Source: Antedon mediterranea (lineage: Eukaryota > Echinodermata > Crinoidea > Comatulida > Antedonidae). From it: a stretch of 64,000 nucleotides of DNA. Made by a program: the position numbers and the translations under genes. This document shows, one piece after another, positions 1 through 10,846 of this stretch. The stretch spans positions 23,063,201 to 23,127,200 of the forward strand of contig NC_092670.1 of the NCBI RefSeq assembly GCF_964355755.1. Reading direction: 5' to 3'. Within the stretch, counting starts at the first letter, position 1. Each line of letters starts with the position of its first letter. Under the pieces are notes generated by a model. That model made no database searches and was not told the origin of the DNA. It was given only the letters and a program-made list of their open reading frames with translations.

Positions 1-1915
1 CGTACGTTAGAATATTGCGCGCAGATAAACGATGATGCCATTGAAACAATTTCAGTTTTCTCTCTATTTTGCGTCACGTCTAAGTATATACGGTATACAC
101 TATAATTATACTCTATACGTACTACATACAGTGCAGAATAGGTGAAAATAAGTGACCAAAGTTATTGACGCTTTTGGACATGATGACGTCATCACAATTT
201 TTAAACTAATGAATCATGCGAAAGATAATTGATTGACTTAGACAATATAAAGAAATGGAGGGCAATGGAATACGGATAAGTGGAGATGCGCTCTATTAAA
301 TGTTATGAGCTATACGAAAGAGAAAAAAATCCTATATTTTATATTTGAGTGGCCTTACGATGACGTCACAATGTCCAGTTAGTTATATTGATGCATGATT
401 CGATATCTACAACTCATCTACTTCCACAATATGTAATTTAAAAAAAGTTCACCACGTAGTTTAGAATCTATGACTTTTTAAAAAAAGGCATAATTTTCAC
501 GATTTTTTTAACTTTTTCATCAAAAACGCGCGCAAATTGTTCAATTCTACGTGCTCGTATGACGTGATTTTAAGTCAAAATCCATTGAAAATTGTTAAAT
601 TTACTAGAAAAGGCTGAAAAAACAAAAATCAAGCAAAAAAAATATGTTTTTGCGCTACGTGCGCACGCGCGCGTAAAAAAATGCGCGCTGGTGGGAATTT
701 TTGAAATGCTCAAAATGACCTGAAACGCGTAGAAAATTGATTAGAAATTGATTTTTCGCAATTTGAAATTTTACACGCGCGTGCGCGCGTAACTTTTTTT
801 GCAAACTGCCATTTTTAATCTACAGAAAGTTTTCGCTTTATATGACTTAAATTTTCACCAAGTTTCAATACAAAATGACTTTTGGTTTTTAATCTATGAT
901 CAATAATTGAAATTCATAAAATCGCGCGTAACTTACGCTGCGCGACTCGAAATTTGAAAAAAAAAGTTTCTTGCACATCTACAGATATAGGGCAATCTTT
1001 TGACAAAGTTATACAATCTTCTGTTGGCTAGAATTAGAGATACGCTGCCCACAAAAAATGGGAGAGAAGTGTGGAAAGAAAGAAATAAATACTAGATTTG
1101 AACTCGTCACTACGGACGAGTTAGGTTATCCGCAGAGCAAAAGCCACGTGCACGTCATACGTTAGAATATTGCGCAGAGAAAAACATTATGCCATTGAAA
1201 AAATGTTAGTGCGCTCTCTATTTTACGTAACGTCTAATTATACACGGTATACACTATATATTGTATACGTACTACATACAGTGAAGAATATGTGAAAATA
1301 AGTGGCCCAAGTTATTGACGCTTTTGGACATGATGACGTCATCACAATTTTAAAAACTGTATATCATGCGAAAGATAATTGATTGGCATAGACAATATAA
1401 AAAAATGGGGGGAAATGGAATTTGGATAAGTGGAGATGCGCTCTATTAAATGTGATGAGCTATGACGAAAGAGACAAAAATCCTATATTTTATATTTGAG
1501 TGGCCATACGATGACGTCACTATGTCCTGTTAGCCATATCGATGCATGATTCGATATCTACAACTCATCAACTTACAGAATGTGTAATTTAAAAAAAGTT
1601 CACCTCGTAGTTTACAATCTATGACTGTTTTAAAAAAGGCATAATTTTGACAAATTTTTGAACTTTTTCTTCAAAAACGCGCGCAAATTGTTCAATTCTA
1701 CGTGCTCGTATGACGTGATTTTAAGTCGAAATTGATTGAAAATTGGTAAATTTACTAGAAAAGGCTGAAAAAACAAAAATCAAGCAAAAAAAAGATGCTT
1801 CTGCGCTACGTGCGCACGCGCGCGTGAAAAAAATGCGCACGCTTGGGAATTTTTGAAATGCTTAAAATGCCCTGAAACGCGTAGAAAGTTGATTAGAAAT
1901 GGATATTTTTGCGCG
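1..1915 (+). repeat. 1.2 kb satellite-like repeat, array 1 (end of array)
   Basis: Two units of the same repeat that fills 36.2-44.2 kb and 46.4-55.1 kb. The first starts before the window and runs to 1090. The second starts at 1091 with the boundary hairpin (AACTCGTC ... GACGAGTT) and is cut off near 1915 in its 3' half. The first matches the unit starting at 46,413 almost base for base. The second most resembles the unit at 41,719. Each carries a TGACGTCA palindrome twice (181-194 and 361-368; 1331-1344 and 1512-1519) and two strictly alternating purine/pyrimidine CG-rich stretches. No coding potential is seen. Confidence 0.9.
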
Positions 1916-1970
1916 TTTCTTCTTTATTTGTGCATTTCGTTTTATATTTTCACGTTTTCTTTTGTTTATA

Positions 1971-2034
1971 TGCGATTCCTTCTTTAATTGTGTGATTTCT
2001 TCTTTAATTGTGTGATTCCTTCCTTAATTGTGTG
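1971..2034 (+). repeat. Three 20 bp tandem repeats at the array 1 edge
   Basis: Three imperfect copies of a 20 bp T-rich unit (TGTGATTCCTTCTTTAATTG) lie where the 1.2 kb array stops and block A starts. Nothing suggests a function. Confidence 0.7.
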
Positions 2035-2310
2035 AATATGATTTATATAGTGTGCGTGACAGTCGTGGGCCACCGTATAAAACAGAATATAACTGTATTT
2101 ATGAAATATTCTAAATATGTTATACAGTGTAGGAAAGATTAAATTACGAGACTTATTTTTTAATTCAATTTTTAACTTGAAGGAATCATGAAAATGTAAT
2201 ATAAAATAGTAATTTAAATCTAGTATTTTGTGCTGCCACCTAGCATAGTTTTTTTTTTCACTTCTGGTCAACATGTATCATGTATGCATCCTCTGTCTGC
2301 TGAAAGTAGA

Positions 2311-2593
2311 CAATACGCGCATGCGCGAGAGTAGTTCGGGTTAAGCCACGCCCATTTATGTAAATTACCCACGTTCGTCATGGAAAAAAAAATTGGACGG
2401 GGGTAAATGTGATATATTTTATGTTGTGATTGGGTATTTAGTTATTTGGTAATGACTGAACATGCGCACTTTATTTTTATATTGAGTATTTGATTGGTTA
2501 AAAATTTCCATATATGACGTTGTTGCATAAAAGTTAAGATAGAGTAAAGTAGTTAGTTGGAAAGTCAATGTAAAGTCAAGGTGTTGGGAAAGG
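2311..2593 (+). promoter_or_regulatory. Candidate promoter of the RPA-like gene
   Basis: A perfect GCGCATGCGC palindrome (2317-2326) matches the NRF1 consensus. Two inverted CCAAT boxes (ATTGG, near 2430 and at 2493-2497) and a TATA-like CATAAAAG (about 2527-2534) follow, and the ATG is at 2594. The spacing is plausible for a start site around 2555-2565. The inverted CCAAT near 2493 is kept in block B (about 10,717), while the TATA-like box is not. Short motif matches alone are weak evidence. Confidence 0.35.
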
Positions 2594-5500
2594 ATGTCGA
2601 AAGTACGGAAGATTTACATAGTCGAAAAATTCGAAAGGAGGGAATCTTCCAAGGGGCGGAGATCCTTCGGTGTTGGTTCAGTATTGGAATGTGGCGATAC
2701 AGAAGTAAGGAATTGCTTTATAAATGAGACAGAAAGTGTAGTAGCAGAACGGTTATATAACTTAGAAGTGGGAACAAAGGTTATGATAACCGAAGTGAAA
2801 CCGAGCCTTGATAATAATTCGTTGAAATTAACAGACAAATCTAAGGTATGCAATTAATGTATTTTTTATTAAATTATTATTATTATTATTGTTTATTTAA
2901 TAGGTCTATGTCTATGTTGATATAAAATAGAATCCGTGCGTCACTATTGTTCTTAAAAAACTAAAACGGTACTTATATATAATTATGATCCATGATAACA
3001 ATTATAATACAATGTCATTTAATTAGATTTAGAAACCAGTTGATAACAATTGAATAATAAATAATAAACAGACGTTATTAACAGAATAGGGAGAAGAAAT
3101 TGTTTATTATAAATTAATTTACTCATTGATTGTTTATTTAAATTTTGTCATGAAATTTGCAATTTGTAGCCTAGGCTATTGTTTATAACATTAAAAAAAC
3201 ATTTAAATTGACAAAATTATGATTGAGTATAATTCTTCTGAGTGTTAGGTCTATGTCATATTGCCAGTATAGGTTAATTGTAAATTCTGCTTTGTAAATA
3301 CAATTTTCTGTTCAAGTACAAATTGAAGTAAGAAATTACGAAACTGTGGTAGGTGTATATATATTTTATTTTAACCAAACTTTTTCTTTTGTGATTTTAA
3401 GGTTTTGACAAACATTGCTGATTTTGATGTTAATATAGAAGTTGTTCGTAATTTTATCAGACCACCGACAGTGTCAATGTCAGCAGCTAGGGGAAGCCCG
3501 AAGAAAACGAGGCTATCTTTGAATGGGACAGTAATGAAGGTAACATTTTCTTTTGATTTAATCTGGGGTTAGGCTTATAGCACAGTTGTGAAATTATGAG
3601 CTAGTTTCGTTTCGTACCTTACTTTTATTTCGACTCTAAATTTGTTAAGGAAAAGTAACAAATAAATCCTTTAAATTGAGTGATTTTCAGACGTGTTTTT
3701 TGCACATGATTTGTAAATTTCCCTAATTGACATTTCTATGGAGCGCCAAAAAAGCAACTATAATATAGGGCTAAAAAAATCAGTGGAATTCGTATGTTTA
3801 ATACATCTATTGATGAAAATTACGTTCAATTTCAAAACAATTTAGTCAATTTCAATACAACTAAAATGTTACTCTTTATTAACTTTGAAGAATAAAAATC
3901 GACAAATTCATAATAATAAGGTGTACTGAGGTTTATATACCTCAATGATTTACATAATATACTTTTTAGTCTTAGTCCCGGGCATAGACTAATTAGTTAT
4001 GCTGATTTAGGGTCGGTTAATGTTTTTTGAAAACAGTACATTCTCAGAAGTAACATGTTACAACATTTTTATTGGGAAAAAAAATGGAAATCAAAACGTG
4101 TATTTCATAAATAGATGCATAAAAAGTAGACGCATTCCACTGAGTTTTAAACCTCTATTATAGTTTCTCTTTTGGTGCTCCATATAAACGAAAATATTGA
4201 AGTTTGTGTATACAAAATTCGAAATTTACACGTTAGTAAAATCATTAAAACATTTTATTTGTTACTTTTTATGTGATTTTTCATACAAGTACTTTGAGCC
4301 TCAATTGTAAGGTGTGGTATTTATAATAAGTTACTTAACAAGTTTGAAGTTGAAATAAAAACAGGTGCTTAAAGGAACTAGCGACGTTATGAACAGTTAT
4401 AACTTTCGTACTTTGTTTAGACTTGAGGATGAATGAATTTATATTATCATATTAGGATGCTTTATTTAGATACTCATTAATCAGTTTTACTATGCAATAT
4501 GATGGAATATGATAAATAAACATTTGTTGTTTATCATATTAAAGTAATGTATAGATATTCACCAGTAGTATAAATTACTTAAATTATAATTATAAACTAT
4601 TAGACTATTAGTGTAGGTCTATTATAATTTGAAAATTGTTAATTTGGTAATATAATTTTAATAATCAATTACTAGATTAAAAGAAACCCAAAAATATATA
4701 ATATAGCACCAGTTTTAACATCACATGCCTTTGTTGTTTTTTTGGTTGGTTTAGGTTGGTGAACTTTACGAAACACAAAAGTATAAAAGAAGATTGTTGA
4801 CATTAGGCAGTAGCCCAGATAATTGTATCGACGTAGTTTTGTGGGGGGAGACCGCCTCAAATGTGTCAAGTGATATGAAAAATCAAGAACTAACCCTATC
4901 AGCACTAGTAATGGAAGACAAAGAGTTGAGAAGTACTCCATCAACAGTGTTGGAGGTATGCATTTTTTTTTATTACTTTTTGGTAAATGAATATGTAACA
5001 GTGGTTTTGTTTTTAGAATGAAAACAACATTGATATCATATTGAATAAATGTATAGAAAGTATTATAGTGCCAATATCTATCAATAGCTTGGGAAGTCAT
5101 ATTGAAACATTGGAATATTTTGTTAGAAATTATTTATAGGTTGTTTGAAAGTAATGTGTGATAGTGTTGTCTTAACTCAAAAAAGGAATAAAAAAACATA
5201 ATATTTGTATATTGTTTTATATTTAGGTTATTTTTGTGAGAGATAAATATCAATTAGTTGTGTATATGTTGTAGATAAGGTTATTTTATATGTGTATTAA
5301 ATCATAACCAATGTTCAATATATTTCATTTGATTTTTTTGTGCTGTAGGCTGGCGGAGTTAATTCAGTTGATGGTGTAATTGTGGCTGTAGGAGACGAAA
5401 GTGATGGGTATGTACTTTTTTGTATTGTTTAAATTGTTTATATTATATTTGGTGATTGTGATATAATTGACTTTGAAAAAATAATTTTTCCAAAAAAAAT

Positions 5501-5938
5501 TGTGTTCAATATGTCATTTTAATATGAAATAATAGTTTAATGAAATTGGTGAAAAAAGTTATTTACCTAAAAATACCATAATTTAAGGCAAAAATAGTCA
5601 AAATGGTTGCTTTTGGTTAAGATGTGAAGATTTTGTTTCTTCTTTTTTTTATGAAAGTGATTACTTTCATTAAAGTCTAATGTTAATAATTTTTTTTTTC
5701 TAATAATTTTTCATGTATTTGGGGGACAATGCATCTTTAAAATATTACATTTTATATCTATTTTGATTATTATAATGATTGTTTTGATTGCAGGTATCCT
5801 GTTGACATGTACATGGAAAATGATTCTCTACTACAAATACCAGAAGATCTACATTTTGATTTCAACGTTAATTTGCCATGTCGTGTGAATTATTCTGCTA
5901 ATAGTTTTGGGTGTATTACCGATATTCAATTTTTGTAA
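2594..5938 (+). CDS. RPA-like OB-fold protein, five exons, apparently intact
   Basis: Five exons join in frame: 2594-2845, 3402-3539, 4755-4955, 5349-5407 and 5794-5938 (TAA). All four introns have GT-AG ends. The first three junctions are phase 0 and the last splits a Gly codon. The ATG has A at -3. The product is about 264 residues. Residues ~1-84 and ~122-197 look like two OB folds: the second has the Gly-Thr-Val ... Lys-x-Lys-Arg ... Asp-Val-Val-Leu-Trp-Gly-Glu pattern seen in RPA large-subunit DNA-binding domains. No zinc finger or membrane segment is seen. Known biology: RPA binds single-stranded DNA, and some Helitrons carry RPA-like genes. Inference: a single-strand DNA-binding protein, either transposon-encoded or a host gene amplified here. 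Exon 2 keeps its 138 nt length in block B, but that copy is broken. The OB assignment rests on pattern recognition. The exon structure is much firmer. Confidence 0.65.
3590..4430. mobile_element. Foldback/MITE-like element in intron 2 of the RPA-like gene
   Basis: The left arm (about 3597-3790) and right arm (about 4130-4410) are imperfect inverted repeats of each other. Shared landmarks are the GCTAGTTTCG-type end, TATTTCGACT, AAAAGTAACAAATAAA and the ATGGAGCGCCAAAA-type inner end. One arm alone is found in block B (about 12,004-12,280), and its outer end recurs in both Helentron leaders (about 18,172-18,270; 55,693-55,742; 55,850-55,885). This indicates a dispersed inverted-repeat element with no coding capacity. 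Exact ends and a target duplication were not resolved. Confidence 0.55.
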
Positions 5939-6159
5939 GGTAACAGTTGTTTGCAAGTTTGTTTTAATGTGTTTTTATTTTATATATTTGTTGAAAAGTA
6001 AATTTAATGAGTTTGTACTTAAAATCATTAAATTTACTTTTATTATTTATTAATATACTGAATTAACATTGATTATTTAATAGACATATATGATAATCTT
6101 ATCTACAAAATATACAATGCTAATTAATATTTTTTTAAAGTAATAAAAGAAATACATAC

Positions 6160-6604
6160 CTCCAACACTATTGAAGGGTAGTTCTTAACTCCTTTTCTTC
6201 CATTATAAGTGCTGATATTGTTAATTTGATTTGTCATAGCACCCGACAGACCCAAGGTTGCTTCCCCCCCCCTCCACCATATAACTACGTCGATACAATT
6301 AAGTAGGGTAATGCCTAATGTCAACACTTTTTTTATATTTTGGTGTTTCATAAGGTATATATTAATTGCGTACCTTAGATTTGTTTGTCAACCTCAACGA
6401 ATTATTATCAAGAGTTGGTTTAAATTTGGTTATCATAACTTTCCTTCCCACTTCTAACATGAATAATTGTTTTGCTACTACACCTTCTGTCTCATTTATA
6501 TAGCAATTTTTTTACTTTGGTATTATTACTTTAAGTTATTGAACCAACACTGAATATCTCCACTTCTTGAAGATTCCCTCTGTTCAAATTTTTCAATTAT
6601 AATT
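6160..6604 (-). pseudogene. Inverted truncated RPA-like copy (exons 1 and 3 only)
   Basis: Read on the minus strand, most of exon 1 (6604 to 6374) ends at its donor, keeps about 17 bases of intron 1, then jumps into exon 3 (about 6358 to 6160), which ends at a normal donor. Exon 2 and nearly all of introns 1 and 2 are missing. The initiator ATG region is replaced, and runs of C/G in exon 3 suggest frame disruption. A near twin lies at 12,956-13,400. Confidence 0.75.
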
Positions 6605-6719
6605 TTATCAATTTAAATGTTTAAAAAACAATATATTATAAACCAACTAACCTACAAAGTTTAATAAACACTGGATATTAAAAACTTGAAATCTGAAATG
6701 TCTTTTCAATTTTTAAGTA

Positions 6720-7235
6720 ATCAATTTCAGTAAATTTTTTTTTTTAAATGCTGTATTTTGTTTCTAAATGAGGTAAATGATTAATGTAAATTTAATAATT
6801 TTGTATTTATAATCAGTGTAATTTGCTGCTAATTTAGATAACTGTAAATTTTTTATTATAATCTTTGTATTTTGTTGTTAATTAAAATAATTTAAAATTA
6901 GTGTAAATGAGTTAAATGAATAATATAAATATATTATTTTTGTATTATATAAATTTATTAAATTATAAATGAAAAAATTTAAATTTATATTAATTATTTA
7001 TATTCATTAACAATAAATTACACTAACTATAAATACAACATGTAGGCTTCATGAAATATTTATTAGCAGCAAATTACACTGATTATAAACATAAAAACAT
7101 TAAATTAACATTAATGATTTAACTCATTTAGCAACAAGTCACTGATTTTGAGTAGAAAATCATTAAATTTACATTAATTATTTATTTAAACTAGTGCCAA
7201 ACTCAACTGATTATAAATACAAAATAATATCAATA
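6720..7235. repeat. AT-rich ~60 bp degenerate repeats, both orientations
   Basis: Variants of a unit built around TATAATCAGTGTAATTTGCT and GTAAATTTAATAATTTTGTA occur in + orientation to about 6960 and in the reverse orientation from about 6960 to 7235, forming a large imperfect foldback. There is no gene in this stretch. Confidence 0.7.
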
Positions 7236-8160
7236 TGTTAAAGGGTGGTCTTACCATAGAGATATTATGTATAGTGAACTATAATATCTCTATGGTCTTA
7301 TCTGTTATCTCTTTAATTTTGTTTACATTTTATTTAGCCTTGAACATTACCAAAACAACCACACAATTTGGTAAAAAACAGAAATTATGCATTATAACAT
7401 CCCCTGAAATTACCTGTTTTTGTTTGACATCATGTTGCCCTTACATGGAAATCAAGATAAATTTAATAATTTTGTATTTATAATCAGTGTAATTTGCTGC
7501 TAATTTAGATAAACAATTTAAATTTTGTATTATAATCTTTGTACTTTGTTATTAATTAAGATAATTTAAAATCAGTGTAAATTGTTGGTAAATGAGTTAA
7601 ATAATGATGTAAATATAATAATTTTGTATTTATACAAATTTATTAAATTATAAATACACTAATTATAATACAAAAAAGCAAAACTGATTATAAATACAAA
7701 ATAACATCAATTGAAGGGTGGTCTTTTCTGTTTAATTTAGTTTATATTTTATTTAGCCTTAAACATTACCAAAACAACCACACAATTTGGTAAAAAAAAC
7801 CCAGAAATTATGCATTAAAAAATCCCTTAAATTAGCTGTTTTTGTTTGACATCATGCTGCCATTATGTGGAAATCCATGTAAATTTAATAGTTCTGTATT
7901 TATAATCAGTGTAATTTGCTGATAATTAAGATTAACAATGTAAATTTTGTATTATAATATTTGTAGTTTGTTGTTAAGATAATTAAAAATCATTGTAAAT
8001 TTGGGTTAAATGAAAAATATAAATACAACAAATATTCAAAATAAACTGATTATAAATATAAAATAATATCAATATGTTGAAGGGTGGTCTTACCTGTTTA
8101 ATTTAGTTTACATTTTATTTAATCTTAAATGTTATGCGAAAACCAACCGGATTTTTGGGT
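7235..8160 (+). repeat. Three direct repeats beginning AAGGGTGGTCTTA, with AT-rich units between
   Basis: Starts near 7240, 7715 and 8083. The first two share about 200 bp (the ATTACCAAAACAACCACACA and AATTATGCATTA landmarks), and the third is shorter. An inverted partner lies at about 10,070-10,140 and another at about 16,385. AT-rich ~60 bp units fill the spaces (about 7450-7700 and 7880-8080). No convincing ORF was found. Confidence 0.6.
7253..7296. other. 16 bp perfect-stem hairpin
   Basis: ACCATAGAGATATTAT (7253-7268) pairs perfectly with 7281-7296 across a 12-base loop. The sister repeats near 7715 and 8083 lack it and read straight through, so it is an insertion into the repeat or has been lost from the others. 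Confidence 0.75.
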
Positions 8161-8279
8161 ACATAAACAAATTGTTATGTATCCATCTCCATGATATAAG
8201 CAGAAATAATTAATTTTGTTTGTTTGTTTTTTTACTAAATTCAATAAAAACTCCATACAAATTCTACAAGCTCAACTGT

Positions 8280-8800
8280 TGTAATTTGCTGCTAATTAAG
8301 ATAAATGATTAATGTAATTTTGATAATTTTGTATTTATAATCAGTGTAATTTGTTGCTAATAAATATTTATTGTAAATTTTGTATTTATAATTAGTGTAA
8401 TTTATTGCTAATTAGTATAAATAAATAATGTAAATTTGAATATTTTTAATTATTAATCTAAATATATAATGATTTTGTATTTATAATCAATGTTTTTTTT
8501 TTTTGCTAATTACAGTAGATTAAATGTAAATTGAAATCATGTTGTTTAATCAGTGTAATTTGCTGCTAATTAAGATAAATAATGTAAATGTTGTATTTAA
8601 TCAGTGTAATTTTTTTTGGTAAATAGTTAAATGATTAAAGTATGATGTGAATTTGTTTATTTTTTGTACTTTGTTGTTAATTAAGATAATTGAAATCAGT
8701 GGTAAATGAGTTAAATGAATAATATAAATGTAAATATAATAATGTTGTATTTATAATCATTGTAATTTGTTGCTAATTAAGATAAATAATTATTTTAATC
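8280..8800 (+). repeat. AT-rich ~60 bp degenerate repeats
   Basis: About eight imperfect units of the ATCAGTGTAATTTGCTGCTAATTAAGATAAAT type lie in + orientation. The units vary in length and are interrupted by T and A runs. No gene. Confidence 0.65.
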
Positions 8801-10130
8801 ATGTTTGCACAAGATAACTATTAAATGTCATTATGATATGATTTAATTGTTTTAGTCATTTTTTTTATTTTATTTCATTTTATGTAAGCCGCTAGTCTTT
8901 ACACAGTTATGGGGAAAATGGTAAAATCAGCATTGTGGTCATATGATGTTACAAGAGTTTTGCAAAATCAGCACATCGTGGGGCGCGTCAAACTGTTCGT
9001 TAATAGGCTTGTTTTATGGTAAAACCTTTTAACTACCCGATAAGCTAACAATTTCAAGTTTTGCTAAATAGTGTAAAACCAGGTGGGTATAATAAACTAA
9101 TAGCTAAAGGGTCAGTATCAATCTTACCAACGTCGAGAAAAGCCGACAATGGAAAATGTCGTCTAGTCACCAATGTCGAGAAAGACCTTTCATTTGGTAG
9201 AAACATTAGTTACTGTAAATGGAAAAAAGTTTTAACATGCACTTTGGTGAATGAGATATAAAAGTGTTTTTATTTTGAATAGTTGTGTTCTCTATACTGC
9301 TTATAACATAAATATGTAATATTTAGATTGAAAACAAAAAAAATATATATTGAAAAAAAAAAGAAAATTGAAAAAAAAGAAAAATTGTTTTGGGGCATTT
9401 TTTTTTTATATAACCATGAATCTAAAAAAAAAAATTAAAATGTAGCTTATTTAATAAGAATCATTTTTTCATATACTAACAGAAAGTGGTTTAAATTGTC
9501 AACAAAGGGAACTGTTTTTAAAAACGAGAAAAAATAATTAAAATAAAAAAGAATGCGTTTTAATGTGAATTGTGCTTAAAAAGAATCCGGTATGATAAGG
9601 CCGTGCTATTTATGTTATATTTTATGCCTAATAATTATCTAAATAGATTCGCGTATACACTCATCATGTTTGATTATTTTTATGTAACGATTGTTTTTTT
9701 TTATTCAAGTCATATTGTGTCAAATTTTACTTTTACAAAAGTGCCCAAACTGTTGGAAAGTTGTGCATCCGTATGCGTCATATTTTAAAAATGAGAATGA
9801 CAGTCTTCAACTTTCGATAAACAATAAATTATATTGTTATAGCGACACTTATATTAGCAACGTACAGACTTTTCTCTGAGCGGCGTGGCAAAAAAATGTT
9901 TGACATTCCATTCTCTATGAAATCAACACGTGTACTTCTCTTCCCAATAAACTGAACAGCGATAAAGTTCATTGACTGGCGGTGAATAAAAGGTAACTGA
10001 TATGCCGATCAAATAACATGTGGGGTTGTTTTGGTATTGTTTAAGCATGGACGTATAATTTAGATATAGGTCCAAGGTTTAAGGCTAAATAAAATGTAAA
10101 TTAAATTAAACAGAAAACAGATAAGACCAT
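8801..10130 (+). repeat. Distal part of block A, shared with block B
   Basis: Segments 8880-9000, 9720-9830 and 9860-10,020 match 15,295-15,365, 15,785-15,900 and 16,105-16,270. Short ORFs here (9061-9261, 9570-9788, 9691-9879) are not preserved in block B, so I do not call genes. 9340-9560 is A-rich low-complexity sequence. Confidence 0.55.
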
Positions 10131-10490
10131 CCTTTAACATATTTATATTATTTTGTATTCATAATCAGTTTAGTTTGGTGCTAGTTATAATAAATAATTA
10201 ATGTAAATTTAATGATTTTGTACTTATCATCAGTGTAATTTGTTGCTAAATGGGTTAAATGATTAATGTAAAGTTAATGTTTGTATATTTATAATCAGTG
10301 TAATTTGCTACTAATAAATAATTAAATTTTGTATTATAATTAGTGTAATTTATTGGTAATGAAGATAAACAATGTAAATTTGAATAATTTTCGTATTTAT
10401 AATTATTGTAATTTATTGATAATTTAAATTAATTATTAATGTCAATTTAATGATTTTTTATTTATAATCTGTAATTTTTTGCAAATTACG
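10130..10490 (+). repeat. AT-rich ~60 bp degenerate repeats at the block A/B junction
   Basis: Five or six imperfect units of the same AT-rich family lie in + orientation, ending where the block B copy of the block start (TTACGAGACC) begins. Confidence 0.65.
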
Positions 10491-10846
10491 AGACCCCTTT
10501 TTTAATCTAATTTTTAATTTGAAGGCATGATCAAAATGTAATATAAAAATAGCAATTTAAATCTAGTATTTTGTGCTGCCACTTAGCATAGTTTTTTTTT
10601 TCACTGCTCGTCACCATATCGGGTAAATGTGATATACTTTACGTTGTGATTGGACATTTAGTTACTATTTTTGGTAATGACTGAACATGCGCACTTTATT
10701 GTTATATTGATCATTTGATTGGTTAAAAAATGTCCATCAATGACGCTCATGCGCAAAAGTTGCGGTATAGTAGGTACGTAAACTAGTTAGTTAGTTGGAT
10801 CAGAAAGTCAATGTGAAGCCAAGGTGTATGGATTGTCGAGAGAGGG

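Larger units (their letters stand above)
2140..10485 (+). repeat. Block A of a diverged tandem duplication
   Basis: Landmarks recur in the same order in block B: the start (2140-2270 against 10,485-10,610), the RPA-like exons, an inverted partial copy (6160-6604 against 12,956-13,400), AT-rich repeats, a stretch at 8880-9000 against 15,295-15,365, and one at 9720-10,020 against 15,785-16,270. Both blocks differ by many substitutions and large indels, so the duplication is not recent. Block A is the less decayed one and retains the intact exon set. Whether the block is one transposable element or a plain segmental duplication cannot be told from the window. Confidence 0.7.

Noticed and set aside
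9061-9261. 66-codon ORF in block A
   Set aside because: Not kept in the block B counterpart, no recognisable domain and an AT-rich repeat context.
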